Below, piece after piece: positions 36,471-47,592 of a stretch of DNA of 64,000 nucleotides. Numbering within the stretch: position 1 is the stretch's first letter; each line of letters opens with the position of its first letter. Location: positions 3,968,001 to 4,032,000 of the forward strand of contig JAEILZ010000006.1 of NCBI GenBank assembly GCA_018873225.1. Reading direction: 5' to 3'. The notes beneath the pieces are model-generated. The model was not told the DNA's origin and searched no databases. It worked only from the letters and a program-made list of their open reading frames with translations. The stretch is from [Phialemoniopsis] sp. UDSM-2020 (taxonomy: Eukaryota > Ascomycota > Sordariomycetes > Thyridiales > Thyridiaceae). The translations under genes and the position numbers were made by a program.

Positions 36471-36772
36471 CCCTGCTTGGTACCTTGACGCCGGCAACTC
36501 AGTGTGAGTATGAGTGTGAGTGAGGCATCATCATCAGAGCGGGTGCAACCCGGACACAAAAAGGTGCATTCCCGCCCACCTGCAGCTCTTGTCTTTCCCT
36601 TCCTACTCCCTCACCCACCAACAAGTACACGTTTAGTCGTTCGCTTGACAAACATACACACATTCGCTTTCCAAGCCAAAACTTACATTCGCTTTACGCA
36701 ACAAATCGAGTTAATATACCAACCCTCTTAATACCTAATAACCACCACCTCCACCAACACAACACCGTCAAG

Positions 36773-37852
36773 ATGCGTTCTTTCGTCGTTGCCGCCCTGG
36801 CTGTCGCCACCGTCAGCGCTTGGGAGTACCCCGACTGCGTAAGTAGCCATGCTCATATATGTCAAGATTTCTCTAGGATTAGTGGCCTTGCTGCAGCTGC
36901 AGCTCGGTCCGTGGTTTGGGGACGAGGTTCTTGCTCTGGAATGTTGAGATGGCGCCGGCTCCGCTCTGCCGGCAGCGGGCCGCTCTGAGACATGGCCGGG
37001 CAAAAACTAAACTCAACTCCCAATACCACGCACTAAAAAGCCACCCTTCGCTGGTGAAACTGTGAAACATTGGTATCAGGGAAACACAACGCTAACGAGC
37101 CCTGGCAGGAGCACGACAACTGCTACCGCAACCTGATCAACGACAAGTACACCGAGCTCGCCCCCAGCTTCTGCTTCAAGTTCCTCGAGGGCACCACCAC
37201 CGCCCCCGAGGCCATCCCCACCGAGTTCAAGAACTGCGGCGGCTCCATCGACAAGGTCTCGTCCGCCTGCTCGTGCATCACCTACACGGCCACCCACACC
37301 AGCGAGCCCACCGTCAGCAGCACCCCCTACCCCACCAGCACCCCGGAGGAGAGCACCCCGTACCCCACCAGCACCCCGGAGGAGAGCACCCCGTACCCCA
37401 CCAGCACCCCGGAGGAGTCGACCCCGTACCCGACCACGACCCCGTACCCCACCACCACCGAGGAGTCGTCGACGTCGTCGGGCTACCCGACCAGCGCCCC
37501 GAGCACCACCAAGTACACCACCTCGACCATCTACACGACCACCACCCGCACCATCACCTCGTGCGGGCCCGAGGTGCCCCACTGCCCGGCCGAGTCGACC
37601 GTCTGCGTCACCGAGACCATCCCCGTCACCACCACCGTCTGCCCCGTCACCGAGGAGCCCCAGCCCACCAAGACCCACGAGCAGCCCCCTCCCCCTCCCC
37701 CCGCGCCCACCACCGTCGTCACCAAGACCTCGGTCGGCACCGTCTCGCCCCCTGCCCCGACCAAGACCTTCGACACCGTCCCCACCGCTGCTGCCGGCAA
37801 GATCGTCGCCAACCTGGCCGCTGCCGCCGTCGCTGCCGTCGCTCTTCTGTAA
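36773..37852 (+). CDS. Secreted Thr/Pro-rich GPI-anchored wall protein
   Basis: Predicted extracellular protein of 269 residues tethered to membrane or wall. Exon 1 (36773-36838) encodes a signal peptide, MRSFVVAALAVATVSA. A 270-base intron (36839-37108) with branch-like GCTAAC near its end precedes exon 2 (37109-37852). The mature N-terminus has a Cys-rich block with six Cys (residues 22, 27, 43 and about 65-78). A stalk follows, rich in Thr, Pro and Ser and very likely O-glycosylated. It contains three copies of the 11-residue unit STPYPTSTPEE (33-base repeats at 37319-37417) and a partial fourth. The C-terminus, AGKIVANLAAAAVAAVALL, has the small residues and hydrophobic tail of a GPI signal. 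Codons end almost always in C or G, suggesting strong expression. I cannot assign the Cys block to a named family; it does not clearly match CFEM spacing. Confidence 0.85.
37319..37417 (+). repeat. Coding 33-base tandem repeat (three copies)
   Basis: Three near-identical 33-base units (37319-37351, 37352-37384, 37385-37417) encode STPYPTSTPEE. A degenerate fourth follows. Such repeats in wall proteins often vary in copy number between strains. Confidence 0.9.
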
Positions 37853-38348
37853 ATGGGTGTCGGTTTGAGTTTGCTTTCGTTTATGGGTTTCCTCTCGTGA
37901 TGGGACAGTGCATGCACACGCGGTGGCTTGCCTGAACATGTCGGAGGGCTCTCTGGCATCTGAGAGATGACGGGATATGAAATTGGGAGAACTTTCAATG
38001 TAAATTCTGGATCAGGATGATTAATGTAGATACGAATTTCATCAAGGCTATTTGACCTCGTTGACATGAATGTCCCTCCTCGTGCCCCTTTACGCGTGCT
38101 ACTTCGTAGGACCTCTGTAACATGTAAGTTGGTCTGTCGTTCCAAGTTTATGTAATGTAATGATCTCCACCAAGGACTCAGTGTCATAGAATCAGGGGCA
38201 CAAGTAAGCCTACAGTTTTGAAAAGGATTAAGTAAGTTGTGGTGTTCCAGCAATTCGTCGCCTTTCATCTGTCCAGGTGTAATGCTAGATGTATGCCTTG
38301 TCGTCATGATAAAGCTTTTTAGCCCGTTCACCTCTTCGGCGATGTACA
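37853..38348. other. Intergenic, convergent 3' ends
   Basis: About 500 bases between the GPI-protein stop and the 3' end of the HET gene. No gene is seen. The first part is AT-rich and probably the 3' UTR of the GPI-protein gene. Confidence 0.5.
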
Positions 38349-40324
38349 CTAAAATGCCTGCGTATTGCCGGACTCAAGGTCGGGGATCAAGTCTTTGTAC
38401 CAGTCTGGCCACGCAAACAGACACTCTTGTGATGCCCAATTTCCAGTGGTGCAAATGGCCTCGGCATGGCCTATAATTCGCAGCCTAGGGAGGCATCCGC
38501 GACAAGAACTAGCACGCGAAGCGCCCAATATCTGGAGGCTGAGCCTATGGCGATCACATTGGGTGCTTGCTTTGATTACTTCGAACGAACGAACCGACGA
38601 CTCTTCTGTTGTGGCTTTGCGCTTGGAGATGTTGACCGTACTTGTGGTTGTGAAGATGTATGGTTGGCTGTAAGACGAGTCTAGCCTCGCAAACAATGCA
38701 GTACTGGCCTCGCCGCTCTCGGTCGAGGCTACGAGTGTTCCAACCATGTATGTGCGATTCATCAACTGAGCGTCAGTCCAAAGTGGTGGCGCCCCTGGGA
38801 CCTTGAGATATGTATTGTCTCGGGGATCATACTGCCTTACACGTCGTGCAAGGGAGTGGTATCCCGCCTTTTCAAGACGCTGTGCAATGCGTTCTTCCAC
38901 GGAGCCGGACCAGCCCGCCGATTTGATCTCCTCGTCTATTCTCCACAGACACCCCTTGGTGAGCAGCCCTTCTGGAACAAGTCGAATTTGAGCCACTGGA
39001 TGTTTAATGGATACGGCGTCGTGGCCGTATCCAAAATCTTCGAGGGCATCTGTGACCGTAACCTGTGCGACTGGTTTTTGAAACGCCTTATAGCCAATGA
39101 CCTCAGCATTGAGCAGACACATAGCCAATATGCAAAGGTCCGGACTCATCAGACCTCGTTCCCGCAGTGCACGGGGCGCGAGGCGCCTGTCGTATCGACA
39201 GCAATTGCCGACAATCGCCAACTTGTCCCATGGGTCGGTGGCGTCTCTTCCTCTTATTCCAGAAATCATCTGTGGGGTGAGTAATCCAGACTTTCTCGCT
39301 TCTTGGACGTCGCTTGCGGCAGCCCGTCGGGCAGATGCCAATAGAAACTGTCTATCGGCTGATAAACAGTGACGGTGCACCCGATAGTATAAGTCTCTGA
39401 TGGCTACCGAAAATCTGTGTGCATTTATACACAGTTCACCAGGTATGTTAGGGCCATCAAATATTGAGGCATACATCATCTTGCTGGTTTCCAGGGCTGG
39501 CGGATATGGCATGAGTAGAGTCATTTTTGATCGGGCCAAGAACTTCTCTTGGTATGTCCAAGCTCTTCGCCACCATGGGTCGGAAGTAATCTCGTGTATC
39601 AGCCTCAAAGCTGACATTTCGAGTTCAATGGAGCCCATGCTTGTCCTCAAGCAATCGCTCTGTAGGATGCCAGCGAGGAGTCGTAGATCCTCTTCCGTAG
39701 TTATTGGTCGGGCTAGGAGCGCGACCGAGTTCTCGCTTAGTTCATAGACGTAGTCCATGGCGTGACGGCATGCCTCTTTTGGTTGCAGGTTGCATGGTCG
39801 CAGCTAGCTTCGGAGCAGGCCGTCTCCTGTGCAATGCTGTGCCGGTCGATCCATAGCAACCTTTTCCCACTTTTGTGCATGAATGCTAAGATGCGCCTCC
39901 ATACGCAGTCTCGAACGGGAGAGAGGTCGAAGCCGTACATGTCCCGGCGCTGCACCGCATAGCCGCCATGTCGAGGATCCTCAAATTCAGAAGGGTTCCA
40001 AGTGTAGGACAAGGCGATATAGTCCTGCTGGTCCGCGTTGAAGCCGTCGACGAAGACACGCTGCAGGAGGACCGGGTCACTACCGGACCGGCTCCGACTG
40101 TCCTTCTGCCTCACGACTTTGAAACATTCAAGGTTTCGGACGAAGTCGAGAGACTTATGATGCGCCTGCTCACATTCCTGAATGTCTAGCAGCAAGTCAA
40201 TCAGCGATTTGCCATGCCGCGTCACGATTTCCTGCAGTGTCTCCTCCGACCCCCTCTTTGATATCTGCTCAGTGTCCTGCAGCACAGGTGCTTCTGGCGG
40301 TGGAACCAACTGTATCTCCCCCAT
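38349..40324 (-). pseudogene. HET-domain (heterokaryon incompatibility) gene broken by a frameshift
   Basis: Two overlapping minus-strand frames together make one HET protein of about 660 residues. The upstream frame (ATG at 40324) holds the HET core: YIALSYTWNPSEFED, then RLLWIDRHSIAQE and the Cys-rich CSEASCDHATCNQKRHA. It ends at 39737. The next conserved part, MDYVYELSENSVALLARPI, lies in another frame starting at 39758 and runs to 38349 with typical HET-protein features such as DPWWRRAWTYQEKF and ATDPWDKLAIVGNCC. The switch falls near 39758. No GT-AG intron of reasonable size restores the frame, so one base appears to be missing. This is either a real inactivating mutation or a sequencing error. 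HET proteins mediate non-self recognition between strains, and inactive alleles are common. The downstream coding frame is otherwise open for 469 codons, so decay would be recent. Confidence 0.75.
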
Positions 40325-40661
40325 TCTTTCCAAGAATGACCCGGAGGATGTTTCGAGAGGACTTTTCTTGTCGATGGAACCGAGCCTGGCTTGCGTTATC
40401 AAGGGGCATTAGGCACAAAATCCCGACACGTCAGCTGATGTTGCATTTTCTCCCGGGAACTTCACAGTCATCTATTGGACGAGCTTCCCCACAGCTGTTA
40501 CTAGTCGCAGTCTCATACAATCGATCGTCTTGATCAGATGGTGATCGTCACAACAAGTAGTTACCAACGACAGGACTAGACCTTGCTAGATTTTCTCTTT
40601 TTGTTCTTGGTGGGCAGTATCAGATAGATTAATTACTTGTATCAGTCGCCTCTTTCCCTGG
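40325..40661. other. Intergenic between the HET gene and the lectin gene
   Basis: About 340 bases holding the HET promoter and the 3' UTR of the lectin gene; both genes are on the minus strand. The HET frame is open a further 26 codons upstream of its ATG, so the true start could lie inside this stretch. Confidence 0.5.
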
Positions 40662-42114
40662 CTAAAGTATCAATGCCAATACTGAAAGAGTGATTGCGAT
40701 ACAATATCCTGCTGCTGGTGCCTGGGTTGATGAACAAGCCGCATTCGTCGGCGTTGATATCTGGGCTGTGGCGTCACTGGAACGGCTTCCCGTGCTCGTC
40801 GGAGTAGCACGTGTGGGAGTATCAGTCGAAATCTCACTCGAGTCTTGTGTCGAGACTGATTTGGTCGGAGCCGTAGTGGTAACGTCGTCAGGAGACATTG
40901 TGAAGCCACTTCCACCTGAACTGCCTGTCGCCGCGGGACTTCCGCTGTTCGTGAACCCAGCCGATCCGCCCGAGCTACTCTGCATGCCGGCAGCACCACC
41001 GCCGCCAGTCCCGCCTGAAGTTACAGCTTTTGCGGGAACACCGAGGCTCTCCCAGTCGCTCCATCCCTGTCCATTCCACTGCTTATGCCACACCGTACCG
41101 CTCCCATCGGCCGCGAAAACACTCAGCCTGTTCCGCGCCCGACTCACGGCAACAGGCGTACCCACGAACGAGCCCCCGCCCAAACTGTCCCATGGCGAGT
41201 GCCAGGTGTTGCCGTCGTACGCAATGTGCCACACCGCCCCGTCCGCGCCCAGGGAAAAGACGTCCAGGCGTCCCGCGCCCCAGCTCACGGCGGCGGGCGT
41301 GGTAACCGCGGAGCCGCCCCCGAGGCTGCTCCAGCTGCTCCAGCGGTTGCGGTCCCAGTTCTTGGTCCAGACACGATTGTCGGTGCCGAGCGCGAAGACG
41401 TCGATGCGGTCGGCGCCCCAGGAAACGGCGGCCGGCGGGCTGTTCAGCGTGCCGCCGAGGCTGTCCCAGTCCTTCTGCCAGACTTTATCGAAGGCGAGGT
41501 GGTAAATCGCGTTGTTGCTTCCCAGGCCCATGATGTCGAGGCGGCCCTTGGCCCACGATGTGACGGCCAGTCTGCCTTTGACGAGGCCGCCGTGGTTTTC
41601 CCAGCTCGGCTGCCATTGCTGGCCGTTCCACTGAGGTTGGTGAGGATCAGCATGACTCTTAGATGGATAGAGGTAAGGCAGGCGCAGGAGGGAAGACTTG
41701 GGTTAGGCGACTCACGGATTGGTGGAATGTAGCCCGGCTACTCTCCCCCGCCCCAAAGACGTCCAGACGGTTGGAGCTCCAAGCCACGACGGCAGGAGGG
41801 TCGTTAAATCCCTGCGGCGAGGCTGACCGGCCCCACTGGTCCTCCCACTTCTTGCCGTTCCACGAGTTGTGCATCAGCTGGTTCGTGCCGCGGTCAATGG
41901 CGAACAAGTCGAGACGGTCGGAGCCCCACGAGACCATGTTCGGCGCCACGGCAGCGAACGAGCCGCCGAGCGAGTCCCAGCCGTTCTGCCAGGAGCCGCC
42001 GTTCCACGCCTGGTCCCATGCCCTGTGGTACATGGCGTTGTCGGCGCCGATGGCGATGATGTCGAGGCGGGTTGACGCCCACGAGGCTGCGGCTAGTAGC
42101 TGTTTGACGGACAT
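40662..42114 (-). CDS. PLL-like seven-bladed beta-propeller lectin with Ser/Thr stalk and hydrophobic tail
   Basis: 455 residues from two exons (42114-41716 and 41630-40662; 85-base GT-AG intron at 41631-41715). It contains seven consecutive repeats of about 45-50 residues with the pattern VSWGxxRLDVFxxGxDxxxxHxxW...W.SLGG, for example AVSWGAGRLDVFSLG and VTSWAKGRLDIMGLG. This is the layout of the Photorhabdus-lectin-like (PLL) seven-bladed propeller, whose known members bind fucose or O-methylated sugars between blades. Splicing completes the third blade (FHQS joined to WNGQQW). After the propeller come about 110 residues rich in Gly, Ser and Thr, and a hydrophobic end, YCIAITLSVLALIL, like a GPI signal or membrane anchor. 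No clear signal peptide precedes blade 1. Met at 42204 would add 30 residues, including a weakly hydrophobic stretch, and an upstream exon may be missing. Cell-surface display is inferred; the sugar bound is unknown. Confidence 0.8.
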
Positions 42115-44174
42115 TTTTACCCAGAGGAAAGCTTGTGCAGGAGTAAATAACCATATTCTGCTACTCAATGGAACCGTCGCTCTTCCTATTCTTATAATCC
42201 TCATTCTTCAAGAGAGCCTGATGCCAAGACACAACGATTGCGACGTGGCGGGCAGTATTGCATCATATGTTGCATGGGCATGGGGGCCAAGCCTCGTCAT
42301 CCAGGTCCGACGTGAGTTGTGCTACTGGCTGTCAAATGTCAATCAGGCTGTAGCTGAAGCGAATATGCACCTTTCGGTGCCCATGCTTGCCATCCCGGTA
42401 GTGATCCAAATCGCTATTGGTTGCATGTTTAGAGCTTGCAGGTGGCTGAGGCTAGGGCACGGCGAAATCGGACGGATAATGAGGGGAAGCCAGAGCCCGA
42501 TGCCCTGGTGGTTTAGCCCATATTCTTCAAACTCTGCATCGCTGTCCGAGCAGTCTATTTGCTTCACGTGCAACAACACATCAAGTATAAAATCCTTGTG
42601 GCTGTAGTAGCAGGTCATGACTTTGACAAAGCTTGACCTCGACTGCTTTCGCCAGATACAAGTTGAGAGCCCTGAGTGCAGACTTTCCACTCTTCAGTAT
42701 TTGACAATGCATAGTTTGACGCGACTTTGTGCAGTTGTGCGTTGTCTAAATGTTCGTCAACGAGATGGCTCTTCGTTAAATTGCTACTCCATGGTTGATA
42801 AGGGAATCTGAATCCTGCTTGAAGAAAACAGAACCACAGAGCAACTGTTCGAAGTAATGCAGAAATTTCTTCGCTCAATTCTCACAATACTCAAGCATAA
42901 AGGAAACCACGACAGAGGATATGTGTCGGATATCCCATGCAGCAAGGGTATCGCGGCTCGTAATGGCATCGAGATCTTCATGCTGACGCTCTCTAATCAC
43001 TCTGGCAGTCCATGTCTTTGAAGTTATGTCTACCCTTCCGTGAAATGAGATGTCGGTCTCAAATATGCTAGGAGAATTTGAGTGTGAACTTTCTCTTCTT
43101 ACTGACATTCGAACGAGGCTTGAGACAACTCGAGGAAGAATGACCGTGTGTTGTACCTTGGTCAATTATAAGGAGATATGTGTAGGAGTAGACAGTCCCG
43201 CACGCAAAGTCCTTGGCCATTCTTACTACAAAGCACTCTATTCAGATGATCCAGTCACGCCAACCTATTGCAGCGTCCAGATCCCAGAAAGCATGAGCGA
43301 GTCAAGAGATTGTGCAGGCCGACATGGTGCTCACCAGGCATCCTGAAGATGCATGTTACCCCCAAACCAGACTATGAAGTCATCAGCTCCAGGCTGACAT
43401 TTTGACCTCGGTGAGCTGTGAGGGTGAAAAAAGGGGGCCGAAACGTCGAGTGATGCAATGCGACAGCCAGCGCGTCGTACAGCTTCGAATAGCACATGCT
43501 GTGCTTCACAATGGACCCCAAATTTGTACTTTTAGCAGATTCGTCCCGTCTCCGGCAGTCTACCGTTAATTAAGCTCGAGGCCCCTGGTTCGTCAATCCA
43601 ACGGTCAAAGTCCAGCTCCTCCGTTCGATTCGCCCAAGCGAGCTTGGCAGATCGTTCAGCTCCAGCAAACGGATGTAACGCTGCAGGGTTTCGCCAGCAG
43701 AAATAGTTCCTCCGTCTTACTTTTTCGACGCTGCTTTACCTGACACTCGCCTGTCCTTTATGGCTATCTCTTTGGAAAGAATGACCCAGGTAGGAGAACT
43801 GCAGCCATTTCACACGCGACATATCTATGCAGCCTACCAGTGAATGCGTACAAGCCGCCGGTTGAGGCCCATGATGGCAAGGGTTATGCTGTGCGCCCCC
43901 AGGCTGCCAGTAAGCTCGAGGCGCCCACGCGGTTTCTATGTAATAACCTACCTCATCCCCCCTCATATGGCTTCCAGTCCCCTCTTCGTGGCGTGCGCCA
44001 TCTCCCCAGATCAGCAGGTGTCGAAGCTTGCTTCTCGTCATATCTCGAGGCTAGTGCGCAACGCCAGTTTCACCTAAAGAGGGTCGCCAGTCCAGTCGGC
44101 TGTGTCCTCGTACGCCACATATCTTGTTGTTCGGGTAAACCCCACAACGAGCATCTATATTAAATCTGCCAGTC
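42115..44174. other. Intergenic with weak minus-strand coding-like segments
   Basis: About 2 kb without a supported gene. Minus-strand frames at 43165-42875, 42878-42615 and 42690-42343 have somewhat protein-like composition (for example LDAITSRDTLAAWDIRH and VKVMTCYYSHKDFILDVLLH) and could be exons or relics of one gene, but no join with good splice sites and no family could be established. The rest, 43.2-44.17 kb, shows nothing recognisable. Confidence 0.4.
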
Positions 44175-45079
44175 ATGGGCATGCCTGCAGACGAGAACCT
44201 CCCAGAGGTGGTGCCAGGGCACTCGCCGCAGGCTCTATCGGACCAGGAGGCCCTTCGTTATCAGCTCCAGCTCGACGAGCGAGACCCCAAATACCCCGTG
44301 GATCTCGACGATGCGCCCAAGCTGGTCGAGACGGAGGCGGATCGTAATAGACACATAGATGTAGTGAGCCCCGGTGGTGTCAGCTCTATTCCGTGGGAGC
44401 CCCTTTCGGCAGTCGACAACATGCAAGCCGGGGATAGAAGCACGATGTACAACGAGAAGAGCGACACGGGCTTGATCTGTGGCTTGCGGAAGAAGCTATT
44501 CTGGTTGTTACTCGGCGCGGTGCTTGTCATCATTGCAGCGAGTGTGGGAGGTGGTGTTGGAGGCGGCATCGCAGCTGCTAACTCGCGCAATAAGGCTGCA
44601 GTGGCTGCAGACTCGTCCTCGAGGTAAGCTATGACATCGCCTTAGACGGAACCACTGACATGCTAACCTTGCCCGGCAGCTCCAGCCAGACAGCCACTCC
44701 AGCACCGGCAAGCAGCACCACTCCACCCGCGTCCACCAGCTCGACGACATCATCGGCAGGAGATCCGGAGCCCACGTTCCTCAACAACCAGACGGTGCCG
44801 ACGCCGGGATTTGCTTTCCAGGCGTTCCAGGGCCGCAACTATTCGATCAACAAGACGGGCATCTACCGGGAAGAAGGGTTCTTCGACCTGCCGTGGCCAT
44901 CACTGAGCTACGTGTGGCTTCCCAACAAAACAGACTGCTGCATCACGTTCTGCAACAACCTGACGTACGCCGGAGGGTATTGGTGCGAGGAGAAGCGGCA
45001 GCGCAACGCGTCTGGGGCCTTCCCGAGGATCTGGATCGGGTGTGGCAAGGAGGCGCACAAGCAGCATGAATGTTCGTGA
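44175..45079 (+). CDS. Single-pass membrane glycoprotein, function unknown
   Basis: 282 residues from two exons (44175-44623 and 44680-45079; 56-base intron, phase 2). Residues 1-105 are polar and would be cytosolic. Next come LRKKLFWLLLGAVLVIIAAS and a Gly-rich end of the membrane segment (about 107-135), then a Ser/Thr/Pro-rich linker and an outside domain of about 90 residues. That domain has six N-glycosylation sequons (NQT, NYS, two NKT, NLT, NAS) and Cys in DCC, FC, WC, GC and EC. The positive residues just before the membrane segment suggest a type II topology with the C-terminus outside. A second in-frame ATG lies two codons downstream. Proteins of this layout are common and unnamed in filamentous fungi; I assign no function. 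Confidence 0.75.
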
Positions 45080-45714
45080 GAGGTTCTTACGGGGGGTTAG
45101 AGGGGATTGTTTTATGACAGAGCGAGATGCCAGATACCTTTTCCATGATGATAGCGTTGATAGTTTCCATATTAATCACCAGCGTCGGCGAGTTTCTGAT
45201 GTCGCATCCTCGGGAAGGTCACTTCATCGTCTCTCACGAAATCTGAAACACAAAGACGAGCCCAAAGTGATGATTGACAGTATCATGGCCACTTCTCAAA
45301 CCCAAGGATATCACATTGGGTTTTCCATTCGTTGAATGCAACCCTGTTGTAGGCGACTGGTTTGCAGAGGCAGATTTGTATGACCAGGTGGCGGACAGCT
45401 GCGGAGTCGCAAGGTGGTGGTGGAAGCTTCCTTCCTGGGCTTTGTGGTGGGTGTGCCTTCCCGCGCCGCCCATCTGATCATCACGTCATTTCGGAATCAG
45501 CTTGACGGGCTTCAATGATTTCATTCATTGACATGCCGGCTCGTGAGGAGAAGAATTGGGACTGGTCTTTTACAGCCTTCAGATCATGACCTTCGTCCTC
45601 TCACACTCTCGTTCAGCCATTTCACACCTACAAACGCTGCGACTCTGCAAGCTGTCCGCCAAAATAATCACGAATTGCGCTGTACGAACTCGACTTCACC
45701 ACAGTCGTGCCACC
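45080..45714. other. Intergenic
   Basis: About 630 bases between two + strand genes, holding the 3' UTR of the membrane glycoprotein and the promoter of the NUDIX/eIF2B-like gene. I see no further gene. Confidence 0.5.
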
Positions 45715-47592
45715 ATGAGCTCTGAAAGTACGACGGCGAAAAAGCCACTGACAAGGCGAGCCGTCGTGGGGAGTTTTATTTTCAAATATCCTGGCCCTGG
45801 AGACCGCGACGAAAAGCCCAAAGTCGCACTCTTCCGCAGAAGCGACAAGGTCAGCACTTACAGGTAAGCCTCTGTTCAATCGCATCACATTCACTGTTGG
45901 TGTCGAGTAGTTCGGATGACTTGGGTCGATGCGGGGTCGGGAGCGGCGCCGTCAGGTGCGGGCTTCCCGATCGTCGCGCGCCGCCTCGATTGCGCCTAAA
46001 TCTCAGTTGCGAACATGATGCGCTGCTGATATATGCTAATCTCCGTTCTCAGGCATTGCTGGGCTGGCATCTCGGGTTCTATCGAGAAGGACGACCCGTC
46101 TCCCTACTCAGCTGCCCTGCGCGAGCTGCAGGAAGAGACTACGCTCACTTTGGACTCGCTCGAGTTCATCCGCACTGGCAAGAGCTACTCCTTTGTCGAC
46201 GAAGCCCTGGGCCGGGAATGGACCATTCACCCATTTGGGTTTCGCCTCAAGACCGAAGCCGAAGGCGGCAAGGGCGAGAAGGACATACAGATAGATTGGG
46301 AACACGAGGGTTGGGCATGGCACGATCCGGACAAAGTGAATGATACTAACGAATTCGGCGGTGTCCCACACATCGCCGACAGTCTACGAAGGGTATGGTT
46401 TGAAAAAGACCTCGGTGAAGGCCCGGGCGCCATCCTCGCGCGAGGCCTCGATAGGCTTAAGAACGATCATGAGAGCGGTGCTCGTCAGCTGGCCGGGGAG
46501 GCCTTGTCTATCCTGAAGAGTGTCGTCGCCGAGCTCGATGCGGACCAGCCGGCCGAGACATGGTGGGCCAATGTCAGATTCGCAGCCTGGCACATTTGGA
46601 AGAATGGCCGCGAGAGCATGGGCGCAGCCATCATGAATGTTTTGCTCGACGCCCTCAAGAGCATCGAGGAGACGATGCGGCAGCACGAGGAGCACCCAGA
46701 CTCTGCCCACTCGCTCAAATGGCGGGACTCGGTCGTGGAGAGCCTAGAACGTCTGATATCGCTGCGGGCCACTAATTCTGCGGGGGTCGTGTCTGCCGCG
46801 TTCCTCGATTATCTGCAGGCCAATTTCGCATCCAAACTCGATACCAAGACGCCATTGTCGGTACTCACGCTCTCCGAGAGCTCGACGATTGCGCAGTGCC
46901 TGCGGCTGATCGCGCAAAAGTCCGATTTCTCGCTCGACTTGCGCATCCTCGAGTCGAGACCATTGTACGAAGGCGTCTCGCTCGCGGGTTCAGTCGTGCA
47001 GGCCGGCCTGGAGAACATTCAGAAGAATAATGTAGACAACAAGGTCAAGATCACCATGTACACAGATGCATCAGCCGCGCTGGCGGCGGAAGGCGTCGAC
47101 ATCGTGCTGATCGGCGCGGACCGCATTGCATCGACGGGCGCGGTGAGTAACAAGACGGGCTCCCTCCCGGCCGTCTTGAGCGCCAGGCACGTCTCACCAT
47201 CAGTAAAAACAGTCGTGCTAGGCGAGTCTGAAAAGGTGGCACCGCCTGGCGACCCGCGCGAGCATGTCATTGAGGAGAACGACCCGACGCAATTGGCACG
47301 GGCCTGGAGGGCTGAGCAGAACAGCGAGAGGGTGAGAAGTGCCGCCGCGGGTTTGGCCGCGGCGGTCGGTGGCGGTCCAGACCACCCGCCAGGGGCCGGA
47401 GGATTTGATGGAGCACCAGCGCCGGTAGGGGTCCAGGTCCAGGTCCAGATCAGGAACGTCTTCTTCGAATGGGTCCCACCGCATCTAATCGACCTCTACG
47501 TAACAGAATTCGGGGTATGGGGCGTGGAGGATATCAGCAGACATTCACAGGACCTGGGAGCGGAGGAACAGCGACTCTTCAAGGATTTGTAG
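45715..47592 (+). CDS. NUDIX domain fused to an eIF2B-alpha/beta/delta-like domain
   Basis: 562 residues from two exons (45715-45863 and 46053-47592; 189-base intron). The ATG lies in a good context (GCCACCATGA). The N-terminal part resembles a NUDIX fold with a box ending in ALRELQEETTL (residues about 69-79). It keeps REL-EE, but the upstream Gly-Glu spacing is not standard, so hydrolysis of nucleoside diphosphate compounds is uncertain. From about residue 150 to the end it matches the IF-2B superfamily, which includes eIF2B regulatory subunits, methylthioribose-1-phosphate isomerase and ribose-1,5-bisphosphate isomerase. Clear marks are VDIVLIGADRIASTGAVSNK (about 398-417), the run GSLPAVLSARH after it, and FFEWVPPHLIDLYVTEFG near the end. 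The fusion suggests a metabolic isomerase-like or regulatory role rather than a core translation factor; that is inference. A Gly/Pro/Val-rich insert near residues 490-520 looks like a surface loop. Confidence 0.82.

Larger units (their letters stand above)
32215..36772. other. Gene-poor 4.5 kb region
   Basis: I can support no intact gene here. Up to about 34.7 kb the frames are short on all strands. One minus-strand stretch (32983-33225) and a nearby frame at 32688-32894 look like decayed coding sequence and are listed separately. A (GT)n run lies at 36454-36470. The last 200 bases are A- and C-rich and form the leader of the GPI-protein gene. Confidence 0.5.

Noticed and set aside
37076..37939. 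287-codon Gly/Arg-rich minus-strand frame and a His-rich plus frame over the GPI-protein gene
   Set aside because: Shadows of the extreme C-ending codon use and the 33-base repeats. The third frame has a signal peptide, ordered Cys and a GPI tail.
43520..43720. Possible tRNA or small RNA near GTTCGATTCG
   Set aside because: The box is present, but no cloverleaf can be closed on either strand.
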